In this document: positions 15,939 to 23,838 of the stretch, one piece after another
Numbering within the stretch: position 1 is the first letter of the stretch
How the letters are laid out: each line of letters opens with the position of its first letter
NCBI GenBank assembly: GCA_022843845.1
Contig: JALHMW010000007.1
Coordinates: 1 to 64,000 of the forward strand
Direction: 5' to 3'
Origin: Archangium sp.
GTDB lineage: Bacteria; Myxococcota; Myxococcia; Myxococcales; Myxococcaceae
Length of the DNA: 64,000 bases
Program-made: the position numbers and the translations under genes
The notes under the pieces: generated by a model
The model's database searches: none
Told to the model about the DNA's origin: nothing
The model's input: the letters and a program-made list of their open reading frames with translations, nothing else

Positions 15939-17494
15939 GGCGCCACCTGTCTTCGTTGCAGGAAGTCTTCGGACGCGAAGAGCGCCTCGATGACGGCCAG
16001 CGTGTCTTCTCCCGTCTCGTCGTAGGTGCGCGTCAGGCGCTCGAGCTCGCAGCGATCGCTAGGCTTCGCGTCACGGCCTCGCACGAACCGGAACAGCTGC
16101 TTCACCCAACACGCCTTCACCGTCGGCGACTGCGCAAGTCGTGACATCAGCTCCTTCGCGTCGGAGTACGGCCCATCGAGTTCGCCAGCACCGTCGAGGC
16201 TGCCGATCGTCGACACCACGCCGCCGTTGTCCATCGTCTGCGCGCGGCCGACGTGGTCCCACGCCTCGAAGCCCATGCCGAGCGGATCCATCAACTGGTG
16301 ACACCCGGAGCACGCGGGATCGGCCGAGTGTTGGGCGATGCGCTGACGGAACGTGAGACCCGGCTTCTTCTCGACCTGCGGCACCACGCCACCGGGGAGC
16401 ATCGGCACTTCGCCGCACAACAAACGCTCGCGCACGAAACGGCCGCGACGCACGAGGTGGTTGTGATCGGGCTCGCTCATCGCGACCAGCCACGACGGAT
16501 GGGTCAGCACACCCGAGCGAGTCGGATCGCTGACGAACACTCCCGCGTCGGCCGTCAGCGTGAGGCCCCAGCTCTTCGCGGTCGAGGGGCGCACGTAGAC
16601 CAGGTCGCTGGTCAGCAGCTCGCGGTGCAGTCCGGAGCGCGCGTGCTCGGTCACCAGGCGCTCCACCACGTGCTCGGTGTCGTCGACGAGCTCGTTCGGG
16701 CGATGGAACGGGTAGCTCGCGACGTCTTTGAACGTGTTCGTCGCGTTCTCGTACTGGAGGAACTCGCGGAGGAACCGGCGCAACGCGGGCACGTCGGCGG
16801 GGCGCTCCAAGAGGCGGTGGGCTTCGGCCTGAACAGCCTCAGGCGTCGTGAGGGCGTCGGCGTCAGCGAGGCTCCGGAGCGTCGCGTCGGGCGGCGTCTC
16901 CCACAGCGTGAACGACAGCGCCGCGGCGACTTCGCTCGATTGCAGCCGGCCCTCGACGCCACGCTCGGTGCGGAAGAGGAACTCGGGGCTCATCAACAGC
17001 GTGCGCAGCGTCGCGACGACGGCCAGCTTCGGAGACAGCTCGCGCTCCGCTTCGTTCAACGTCACCGCCAGCTCGAACAGCGCTTCATCGGACGGCGTGC
17101 GCGAGTTGAGCAGCGACAACACCGGCCCATACACGCGACGCAGGCACTCGATCGTTCGGCCCGACGACGGGCAGAGGTCCTTCTGACGCTCGGTCCACTC
17201 GGTCGCGATGGCGTCGGCGGCGGTCCAGACGTCGTCGACTTCGTACTCGGTGATCGACGCCTGGCTGGACCACGTCGAGAACACGTCGGTGCGCCGGGCT
17301 TGCGAGAAGGGCGTGACCAGGGTCTTGAAGCCGGTCCAGCCGGGCAGCAACTGCGTCACCACGGCCTGGTATTGCGGCCCGGTCAGGCGATGCGCGCGGG
17401 GCGCTTCACCGCACTCCGGCACTTTCGGCGCAGGCGTGACGATCTCACCGGTACAGGCCACGAGGAACAGCAGAGCGGGCAGGGCGCGGTACAT
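15935..17494 (-). CDS. DUF1592/DUF1588-family lipoprotein with a c-type haem motif
   Basis: ATG at 17494 gives MYRALPALLFLVACTGE, a signal peptide with lipobox LVAC; a GTG two codons earlier (17500) is an alternative. The product has 519 residues. It has the domain run of the planctomycete/myxobacterial cytochrome-like family: DUF1587/1595-type N-terminal region (HRLTGPQYQAVV), DUF1592 middle (LSFTLWETPPDATLRSLADA), DUF1588 (THPSWLVAMSEPDHNHLVRRGRFVRERLLC) and a single CSGCH haem-binding motif at about residue 400. Electron transfer or redox chemistry in the envelope with the DUF1552 partner is inferred. The gene ends overlapping the DUF1552 start. Confidence 0.88.
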   Translation of the reverse strand: MYRALPALLFLVACTGEIVTPAPKVPECGEAPRAHRLTGPQYQAVVTQLLPGWTGFKTLVTPFSQARRTDVFSTWSSQASITEYEVDDVWTAADAIATEWTERQKDLCPSSGRTIECLRRVYGPVLSLLNSRTPSDEALFELAVTLNEAERELSPKLAVVATLRTLLMSPEFLFRTERGVEGRLQSSEVAAALSFTLWETPPDATLRSLADADALTTPEAVQAEAHRLLERPADVPALRRFLREFLQYENATNTFKDVASYPFHRPNELVDDTEHVVERLVTEHARSGLHRELLTSDLVYVRPSTAKSWGLTLTADAGVFVSDPTRSGVLTHPSWLVAMSEPDHNHLVRRGRFVRERLLCGEVPMLPGGVVPQVEKKPGLTFRQRIAQHSADPACSGCHQLMDPLGMGFEAWDHVGRAQTMDNGGVVSTIGSLDGAGELDGPYSDAKELMSRLAQSPTVKACWVKQLFRFVRGRDAKPSDRCELERLTRTYDETGEDTLAVIEALFASEDFLQRRQVAP

Positions 17495-17536
17495 CTGCAC
17501 CGGTATTCCGTGGTGGCAGAAGAACCTTCCCGGCTT

Positions 17537-17920
17537 TTACACCCGTGCAAGTTGCGGGATTCGCTCGAAGTCCGAGTCGCGGGTGAAGAGCGTTGCCTGG
17601 TGCTGAAGGGCCAGCGCCGCGATCCACACATCGTTGATTGGAATCGGTGTGCCTTGCTTCTTCAGCTGCATCTTCAGCTCGGCGTAACGAACGGTGGTCT
17701 CCTCATCACATCGCAGCACTTCGACTCGTGGCCGATCGAGGAACCGAATCAGCGTCGCTTCATTCTCGCGGCCTCGGGTGCCATTCAAGAAGCCGAACCG
17801 CAGTTCCGCCAGCACCGGCACGGGCAGGAACAGGCGCTCCGCCGATCGGACCAGCCGAACCGCTTCGGCATCAGCGTCCATCATCAGCCGGTACGCGTTC
17901 GTATCGATCGCGAGCCTCAC
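17537..17920 (-). CDS. PIN-domain ribonuclease toxin (VapC/FitB type)
   Basis: The product has 127 residues, the usual size of VapC-type toxins, which cleave RNA with a Mg/Mn centre of acidic residues. Visible acidic residues: Asp6 (AIDTNAY), Glu39 (VPVLAELRFG) and Asp97 (INDVWIAA), then LFTRDSDF near the C-terminus. The order and spacing match the PIN fold, closest by eye to the FitB/VapC4-like branch. The ATG overlaps the antitoxin stop as ATGA, the normal arrangement for a tightly coupled toxin-antitoxin pair. Confidence 0.93.
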   Translation of the reverse strand: MRLAIDTNAYRLMMDADAEAVRLVRSAERLFLPVPVLAELRFGFLNGTRGRENEATLIRFLDRPRVEVLRCDEETTVRYAELKMQLKKQGTPIPINDVWIAALALQHQATLFTRDSDFERIPQLARV

Positions 17921-18174
17921 GCCCAGTCCTTCGGGTCAACGCGGCGCTGCTCAGCCAGGGCGCGATCGACGGCCTTGTCGTCCACCCAGCTGCCGAACAG
18001 GTCGTCCAGGTCGTCGTAGACTTTCGGGGCCGCAGACAGACCAGCCTCCGACTCCAGCGCCTGCACCACGAGGGTGTTCAGGCTGACGCCACGCTCCACG
18101 GCTCTTCGTCGCAGCGCCTTGTCGAGCCGCGCGGGCACGTTCCGAATCGTGTACTGATGTGCCTTCGCTTTCAT
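17917..18174 (-). CDS. Ribbon-helix-helix antitoxin (FitA/VapB type)
   Basis: The product has 85 residues from ATG at 18174. Residues about 5-45 (AHQYTIRNVPARLDKALRRRAVERGVSLNTLVVQALESE) are a ribbon-helix-helix DNA-binding domain of the FitA/Arc kind; the C-terminal tail (VYDDLDDLFGSWVDDKAVDRALAEQR) would wrap and inhibit the PIN toxin. Much longer open frames continue upstream on this strand, but they run through low-complexity antisense of other genes and are rejected. The gene has its own promoter and operator (18181-18210). Confidence 0.92.
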   Translation of the reverse strand: MKAKAHQYTIRNVPARLDKALRRRAVERGVSLNTLVVQALESEAGLSAAPKVYDDLDDLFGSWVDDKAVDRALAEQRRVDPKDWA

Positions 18175-18180
18175 GCCTGC

Positions 18181-18210
18181 ATGATGGCAACACGGTGCAG
18201 GCACCGTCAA
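18181..18210 (-). promoter_or_regulatory. Promoter and autoregulatory operator of the toxin-antitoxin operon
   Basis: On the minus strand TTGACG (plus 18205-18210) is followed after 18 bases by CATCAT (18181-18186), a good sigma-70-like pair, six bases from the antitoxin ATG. Between them lies a perfect inverted repeat ACGGTGC-ag-GCACCGT (plus 18192-18207). A palindrome inside the promoter is the normal binding site for RHH antitoxin-toxin complexes, so autorepression is likely. Confidence 0.75.
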
Positions 18211-18243
18211 TGCCGGCTGACTCATCGAGACGGTGGATTGCCG

Positions 18244-19413
18244 ATGGTTCCCGGGGCTATGTCGCGCGCCATGCGCTTCGACACGCTCGCCATCCACGCA
18301 GGGCAGGAACCGGACCCCACCACGGGCGCCATCATGACGCCGGTCTACTTCACCTCGACCTACGTCCAGGACGGGCCGGGTGAACACAAGGGCTACGAGT
18401 ACTCGCGCACCAGGAACCCGACCCGCACGGCCCTCGAGGCCTGCCTCGCCGCGCTCGAAGGCGCGAAGTTCGGCTTCTGCTTCGCCTCGGGCCTCGCCGC
18501 GACCGACTGCCTGATGCACCTGCTCGAGACCGGCGATCACGTCGTCGTCAGCGATGACGTCTACGGCGGCACGTTCAGGCAGTTCGACAAGGTCTTCAAG
18601 CGCATGGGCCTGTCGTTCTCCTTCGTCGACATGTCGAAGCCCGAGAACATCGTCGCGGCGATTACGCCGAAGACGAAGATGCTGTGGGTCGAGACGCCGA
18701 CCAACCCGACGCTCAAGCTCATCGATCTCGCGCGCGCCGCCGAGATCGCCAAGAAGTACAAGCTCATCAGCGTCTGCGACAACACCTTCATGACGCCGTA
18801 CTTCCAGCGCCCGCTGGAGTTCGGCTTCGACATCGTCACGCACTCCACGACGAAGTACCTCAACGGTCACAGCGACGTCGTCGGCGGCTTCACCTGCACC
18901 AGCGATCAGGCCCTCTCGGAGCGCATCGCCTTCCACCAGAACGCCGTCGGCGGCACGCCCGGCCCGATGGACTCGTTCCTCGTGCTGCGCGGCGTGAAGA
19001 CGCTCCACATTCGTATGGAGCGCCACCAGCAGAACGCCTTCAAGATCGCCGAGTGGCTGATGAAGCACCCGATGGTGAACAAGGTCGTCTACCCCGGCCT
19101 CACTACGCACCCGCAGCACGAGCTCGCCAAGCGCCAGATGTCGGGCTTCGGCGGCATGATGACCTTCGACATGAAGGGCGGCCTCGAGAACGCGCGCAAG
19201 TTCCTCAAGACGGTGAAGGTCTTCGCCTGCGCCGAGTCGCTGGGCGGCGTCGAGTCGCTCATCGAGCACCCCGCGATCATGACCCACGCTTCTGTACCGA
19301 AAGAGAACCGCGAGAAGCTCGGAATCACTGACGGCTTCATTCGCCTCTCGGTGGGCATCGAGGACGCACAGGACCTCATCGAAGACCTCGATCGCGGCTT
19401 CAAGGCGGTGTGA
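18244..19413 (+). CDS. Cys/Met-metabolism PLP-dependent enzyme (cystathionine gamma-synthase/lyase family)
   Basis: The product has 389 residues if ATG 18244 is used (GGTGGA lies six bases upstream); ATG at 18259 or 18271 (MRFDTLAIHAGQEPD) fits the usual family N-terminus equally well. Family motifs: YEYSRTRNPTR, FASGLAATDC, YGGTFRQFD, VETPTNPTLK, CDNTFMTPYFQRP and the PLP lysine in HSTTKYLNGHSD (Lys204 from 18244). The enzyme catalyses PLP-dependent gamma-replacement or elimination in cystathionine/methionine metabolism; synthase and lyase cannot be separated by eye. It is divergent from the toxin-antitoxin operon. Confidence 0.92.
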   Translation: MVPGAMSRAMRFDTLAIHAGQEPDPTTGAIMTPVYFTSTYVQDGPGEHKGYEYSRTRNPTRTALEACLAALEGAKFGFCFASGLAATDCLMHLLETGDHVVVSDDVYGGTFRQFDKVFKRMGLSFSFVDMSKPENIVAAITPKTKMLWVETPTNPTLKLIDLARAAEIAKKYKLISVCDNTFMTPYFQRPLEFGFDIVTHSTTKYLNGHSDVVGGFTCTSDQALSERIAFHQNAVGGTPGPMDSFLVLRGVKTLHIRMERHQQNAFKIAEWLMKHPMVNKVVYPGLTTHPQHELAKRQMSGFGGMMTFDMKGGLENARKFLKTVKVFACAESLGGVESLIEHPAIMTHASVPKENREKLGITDGFIRLSVGIEDAQDLIEDLDRGFKAV

Positions 19414-19446
19414 CGAAAGAGGGCGGTGCGCTAGAAGGCAAAGCCC

Positions 19447-21720
19447 GTGATGTACTCCGTCGTCCTCAGCCTGCTGTCGGCCGTTCCACTGCCGCAAGAG
19501 TGTGAGCCTCCGCCGCTCCATGATCCCGCGCCGCTCAAGACGTTCGCTCAGAAGAGCGGCACGTTGTCGGTCGGGCTCGATTCCGTCGCGACGTGGTGCT
19601 TCGACTCCGCAGGCGGGTGGACCGGTGGCAACCGTGCCGAGCCGGGGAAGAAGGCGAAGCCGATCGATCCGAACGCGGCTGCCGTGGGTGACTGCGCGAG
19701 ATCGCTCGCCTCGTGTGACGCGGCGAAGCTGGCGCTGACGGATGATCTGGTTCAGGCGCTCGCGGACTCGCTCGGCGATCTCGACCGGCCGTTTCGTGGG
19801 CAGAAGTACGTCGCGAAGCGGAGCGGGCTCAGTGAACGGCCGTCTGCGAACGTGAACTGCAAGGAGCGCTCGCGGCCTGATCTCTTCGCGCAGGCCCAGG
19901 CCCGGATGGATCTCGCCCGCCTCGCCTCGATCGTTCAGAACGAATACGCGAACTACAAGACGTGGCTGTTCACGAAGGGGCTCGAGTGCGCGCAGCAGGT
20001 GAAGGCGCGCGGTGACAGCACGCGCGTCGCGATGACGGTCGATTCGGTGGGGAGTGGGGGCGGCTCCGCGGGAACGGGCGCTGCTGGTGGGGCTGCTGCG
20101 ACGATCGTCGGAGCGAAGTCCGGGGGCGGGACTGCCGCGGCTGGCAACGCGCTGAAGTCCGGAGGCGCCACGACGAATACGGGAACCACGACTGGCAGCG
20201 GCGGCGTAACGAACACGGGGTTGGGCGCACAGGGCGGCGTCGCGACGAATGCCGGAACTGGGACGAACACCGCCACCGGGACGAACAGCGGCGGGGTGAC
20301 GAGCGCGGGGACGAACGCTGGTGCTGGCACTGCGACGAACGCCGGGGCCGGGACGAGCACGGGCACCGGCACGAACGTTCGGACGGCGACCAACGTTGGC
20401 GCTGGCACTGCGACGAACGCTGGCACCGTGACGAACGCTGGCACCGCGACGAACGCTGGCACTGCGACGAACGCTGGCGCTGGGACGAACGCTGGCGCTG
20501 GGACGAACGCTGGCGCTGGGACGAGCACAGGCACCGGGACGAACGTTCGCACTGCAACGAACACAGGCACCGGGACGAACGCCGGTGGTGTGACGAGCAC
20601 CGGCACCGCGACGACGAACGCTGGCACCGGGACGAACGCCGGTGGTGTGACGAGCACCGGCACCGCGACGACGAACGCTGGCACCGGGACGAACTCCGGC
20701 ACCGCGACGAACGCCGGCACCGCGACGAACACCGGCGCCGCGACGAACTCCGGCACCGCGACGAACACCGGCACCGCGACGAACACCGGCACCGCGACGA
20801 ACACCGGCACCGCGACGAACACCAGCACCGCGGCGAACGCCGGCACCGCAGCGAACGCCGGCGGTGTGCCCGACACCACCACCCCGCCCGCGAACACCAT
20901 GCTCGACACCTGGCGCGGGCTCGCGACCCAACGGGCCAAGCTCGAGCTCGACCGCGACTACACGCTCGGGTTCCTCGCCTCGCGCGAACTCCGCGACTGC
21001 CGGTGCCAGCGCTCCAGTCCAGCCGGCATCGTCAGCCGTCTCGAGACCGGTGACGGAGTCGCCCAACTCGAAGCCGATCACCAACGCGCGGTCGCTTGTG
21101 AGCTCTGCCTTCAGAACGCGTTCGCAGGCTGGCGCAGCCGGGCCCAGAAGCAGTGCGCGCTCGCGAACGAGCTGAGCCCGTACGAGCTCGAGGTGCTGCA
21201 GCGCAGCGACGATGGCAACGGGCTCCCGCCCCGCTGCATTCGCGACGCGATCGCCAAGCGTGGGCTCGACGCCGGCATCTTCCTCGCCACGCCGCCGTCG
21301 ACCGCAAAGCCCGTCACCACGCCGACGACGCTCACCATCGCGCTGCCCTCAGCCGATGCTGGCGTGAAGTCGACGCTCGCTACCGCCCCGCCGACCGGCA
21401 TGCCGCGCTTCGAGCCGCCCGGTCCGCTCGCCGATGGGTTCTTCCGCCCGTCCGAGCCCGCGCCGATGCCCCTGCGTGAAGATGGCCGGCTCTACGTGCG
21501 TGTCTTCATGAGCTCGACCTGCGCCGCCGACGTGCTGCCCGGGCCGATCCTCGCGCGGACCGGCGATCTGCTCCTCATTCCGTATGGCGCGCGGCAGCTC
21601 TCACTGCGCAGCCCGTGCGGTGGCCTCGCCGAGGTCTACTGGGGCAAGGAGCCGACCCCGCGCGTGTCCGAAGTCTTCGGCCGGAATCAACCGCTGCACC
21701 TTCAGTTCAGACCTCAGTGA
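19447..21720 (+). CDS. Large protein with a long Thr/Asn/Gly/Ala tandem-repeat region
   Basis: The product has 757 residues from GTG 19447 (AGAAGG eight bases upstream); the adjacent ATG at 19450 is equally possible. A weak hydrophobic N-terminus (MMYSVVLSLLSAVPL) suggests export. Residues about 30-200 are Cys-containing and partly helical. Residues about 238-475 consist almost wholly of T, N, G, A and S in hexapeptide-like units such as TNAGTA. The C-terminal 280 residues are again ordinary, with Cys pairs (CRC, CELC). The N- and C-terminal parts both contain helix-rich segments. No enzyme domain is recognised. A fibrous or linker-type surface protein is inferred. Confidence 0.75.
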   Translation: MMYSVVLSLLSAVPLPQECEPPPLHDPAPLKTFAQKSGTLSVGLDSVATWCFDSAGGWTGGNRAEPGKKAKPIDPNAAAVGDCARSLASCDAAKLALTDDLVQALADSLGDLDRPFRGQKYVAKRSGLSERPSANVNCKERSRPDLFAQAQARMDLARLASIVQNEYANYKTWLFTKGLECAQQVKARGDSTRVAMTVDSVGSGGGSAGTGAAGGAAATIVGAKSGGGTAAAGNALKSGGATTNTGTTTGSGGVTNTGLGAQGGVATNAGTGTNTATGTNSGGVTSAGTNAGAGTATNAGAGTSTGTGTNVRTATNVGAGTATNAGTVTNAGTATNAGTATNAGAGTNAGAGTNAGAGTSTGTGTNVRTATNTGTGTNAGGVTSTGTATTNAGTGTNAGGVTSTGTATTNAGTGTNSGTATNAGTATNTGAATNSGTATNTGTATNTGTATNTGTATNTSTAANAGTAANAGGVPDTTTPPANTMLDTWRGLATQRAKLELDRDYTLGFLASRELRDCRCQRSSPAGIVSRLETGDGVAQLEADHQRAVACELCLQNAFAGWRSRAQKQCALANELSPYELEVLQRSDDGNGLPPRCIRDAIAKRGLDAGIFLATPPSTAKPVTTPTTLTIALPSADAGVKSTLATAPPTGMPRFEPPGPLADGFFRPSEPAPMPLREDGRLYVRVFMSSTCAADVLPGPILARTGDLLLIPYGARQLSLRSPCGGLAEVYWGKEPTPRVSEVFGRNQPLHLQFRPQ
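20160..20870 (+). repeat. 18-bp minisatellite array (imperfect), encoding TNAGTA-like units
   Basis: About 700 bases built from variants of an 18-base unit (aacgcyggcaccgcgacg) plus shorter 12- and 15-base units, all multiples of three. The stretch 20758-20823 is the most regular (GCGACGAACACCGGCACC repeated). Strong repetition of one sense-strand unit also opens long but meaningless frames on the other strand. Confidence 0.9.
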
Positions 21721-21722
21721 CC

Positions 21723-22256
21723 ATGGAGAACATCCCCGGCCAGTGGGTGAAGAGCGTCTTCCAGCGCGTGCTGTTCCAGGATCTCTCGGCCGATCTGATC
21801 ACCGCGCTCGCCGGCGCTGGGCTCGATCTCTCTGCGCAGGTCGAAGAGGCCTATCCGCGACCGGTCTGGTACCGCTCCATCGAGCTGACCGCCGACTCGT
21901 TGTTTCCCGAGCTCGCTCAGGAGAAGCGCCTGCGTCAGCTCGGCCGTCACATCATTCAGTCCCTTGAGTCCCGCAGGCTGCTGAAGGGCCCGTGGCTGGC
22001 GATGGCGAAGCTGATGGGACCGCGTCGGGCGCTGAAGCAGGCGGCTGAGCTTGGCGCTCCGAACAGCCCGATTCGGCTCGAGGTGAAGGAGCGGAATTCG
22101 CGCGAGGTCGAGGTGACCGTCGCAGAGGATCAACAGGCCGAGTTCCTCGCCGGGCTGCTCGAAGGCCTCATCGCCGCGCTCGGAGGCAAGTCTCCGCACG
22201 TGAAGGTCGAGTCGGTCGCGAACGGACACGCGGTGATGGCCGCGAGCTGGCGGTGA
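21723..22256 (+). CDS. DUF2378 family protein (myxobacterial paralogous family)
   Basis: The product has 177 residues from ATG at 21723, two bases after the previous stop; the longer frame from 21615 lies inside the upstream gene. The layout matches the DUF2378/TIGR02265 family that is expanded in Myxococcus: GLDLSAQVEEAYPRPVWY in the first third, then LFPELAQEKRLRQLGRHIIQSLE, and a C-terminal EVTVAEDQQAEFLAGLLEGLI. Function is unknown. Its occurrence is a taxonomic pointer to Myxococcota. It is four bases upstream of the acyl-CoA synthetase gene, so they are probably co-translated. Confidence 0.85.
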   Translation: MENIPGQWVKSVFQRVLFQDLSADLITALAGAGLDLSAQVEEAYPRPVWYRSIELTADSLFPELAQEKRLRQLGRHIIQSLESRRLLKGPWLAMAKLMGPRRALKQAAELGAPNSPIRLEVKERNSREVEVTVAEDQQAEFLAGLLEGLIAALGGKSPHVKVESVANGHAVMAASWR

Positions 22257-22259
22257 GTC

Positions 22260-23693
22260 ATGACGGTGCTGTTCCCGCTCCTCGAAGCGCCTGACGATCG
22301 CGTCGTTCTCCGCGTCGGCGAGTTGACGCTCACCGCGAAGGAGCTTCAGCGTCGATGCATCGCCCACGCGCGGGCGCTCGAGGCGAACTCGATTCCGCGC
22401 GGAGCTCACGTCGGCGTCTGGACGCAGCCGTCCCTCGACACCTGCGTGGCGTTGATCGCGAACGCCGCGACCGGCTTCGTCACCGTGCCGCTCGACCCGA
22501 AGCTGGGGCCGCGGGAGCTCGGGCACATCGCGGCCGACTCGAAGCCGGTCGTCACGGTCGCAGCCGAGCCCGACGCAGTGAAGGGCAAGCTCGCCGGCGT
22601 GCCGACGTTGGCGGTGACGCAGGGCGAAGTCGACGGCGTCGTGCAATGGCGTGAGGCCGATCGGGCACCGCTGCTCGTCCTGTACACGTCAGGCACCACG
22701 GGCCTGCCGAAGGGGGCGCTGATCGCCGCGTCGTCGGTCGCGTTCGATCTCGACGGGCTCGCGAAGGCGTGGGCGTGGACGCACGAAGACACCGTCGTGC
22801 ACGCGTTGCCGTTGTTCCACGTTCACGGCCTGGTGCTCGGGCTCTTCGGAGCGCTGCGAGCAGGCGGCGCGCTCCACTGGCTTCCACGCTTCGAGCCGGC
22901 CCTGGTCGCGCAGGCGTTTAGCGCGCGTCGCTCGATGTTCTTCGCGGTGCCCACGATGTACCACCGGCTGTCCGAGGCAGCGGTTCGCGATCCCTCGTTG
23001 GTCGCGGCGCTCCAGTCGGCGCGCGTGCTGGTGAGTGGCTCTGCTGCGCTCCCGCAACGTGATCAGCTCCGGCTCGAGCAACTGACCGGGAAGCGCGTCA
23101 TCGAGCGGTACGGCCTCACCGAGACCATCATCAACACCGCCGTCCGCGTGGGCACGTCATTTCCTCCCGGCTCGGTCGGCCAGGCCGTCGACGGCGTCGA
23201 GCTGAAGTTGGTCGACGACGCGCGCCAGCCGACGCCTGTCGGATCGATGGGGGAGATCGCCGTGCGAGGGCCGAACGTCTTCCTCGGCTACTTGAACCGG
23301 CCCGACGCGACGGCCGCCGTGCTCGACGCCGACGGGTGGTTCTTCACGGGCGACCTCGCCACCATCGACGACGCTGGCCACGTGCGCATCGTCGGCAGGC
23401 GCGCGACCGATCTCATCAAGTGTGGTGGCTACAAGGTCGGCGCTGGGGAAGTCGAAGCCGCGCTGCTGGAGCATCCCTCGGTGCGAGAGGCTGCGGTCGT
23501 GGGCCGGCCTGATCCCGATCTTGGAGAGCGCATCGTCGCCTTCGTCGTCGTGTCGGGCGCGGTCGAGCCGAAGCACCTGGAGGACCACGTCGCCGCGTTG
23601 ACCTCTCCGCACAAGCGGCCGCGCGAGGTGCACGTCGTCGCCGAGCTGCCCCGCAACGCGATGGGGAAGATCGTCAAAAGCCGGCTGCCGTAG
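22260..23693 (+). CDS. AMP-dependent acyl-CoA synthetase/ligase (MatB/ACSF3-like)
   Basis: The product has 477 residues. ANL-superfamily motifs are clear: A3 YTSGTTGLPKGA (residue about 142), A5 ERYGLTETI, A7 GWFFTGDLA, A8 GRRATDLIKCGGYKVGAGEVE, and the C-terminal catalytic Lys in PRNAMGKIVKSRLP. It activates a carboxylic acid as an acyl-adenylate and passes it to CoA. The PLFHVHGLVLG and short length (under 500) are most like malonyl-CoA synthetases, but the substrate is not certain. It closely follows the DUF2378 gene. Confidence 0.9.
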   Translation: MTVLFPLLEAPDDRVVLRVGELTLTAKELQRRCIAHARALEANSIPRGAHVGVWTQPSLDTCVALIANAATGFVTVPLDPKLGPRELGHIAADSKPVVTVAAEPDAVKGKLAGVPTLAVTQGEVDGVVQWREADRAPLLVLYTSGTTGLPKGALIAASSVAFDLDGLAKAWAWTHEDTVVHALPLFHVHGLVLGLFGALRAGGALHWLPRFEPALVAQAFSARRSMFFAVPTMYHRLSEAAVRDPSLVAALQSARVLVSGSAALPQRDQLRLEQLTGKRVIERYGLTETIINTAVRVGTSFPPGSVGQAVDGVELKLVDDARQPTPVGSMGEIAVRGPNVFLGYLNRPDATAAVLDADGWFFTGDLATIDDAGHVRIVGRRATDLIKCGGYKVGAGEVEAALLEHPSVREAAVVGRPDPDLGERIVAFVVVSGAVEPKHLEDHVAALTSPHKRPREVHVVAELPRNAMGKIVKSRLP

Positions 23694-23838
23694 CCCTCGC
23701 CGCGCTGCGCCATCGGCGAAAAACGTCGACCCTGAAATTCCCCGTGAATGTCCACAGGCGCTCTCTGCACTGATGGGCACACACGACGCCGGCGTACTTG
23801 GAGGGGCCGGTCGCGAGCGTCGTGAAAAGGGCAAACAC

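Noticed and set aside
17917-21084. An open frame of over 1000 codons on the minus strand opposite the PLP enzyme and the repeat protein
   Set aside because: It consists of Arg/Gly/Val/Ser low-complexity repeats produced by the antisense of an 18-bp minisatellite, and only the last 85 codons (the antitoxin) look like a real protein.
23694-23838. Short ATG-starting extension (23773) of the Cys-repeat lipoprotein
   Set aside because: It would put 22 polar residues before the signal peptide; ATG 23839 has a good ribosome site and leads directly into a lipoprotein signal.
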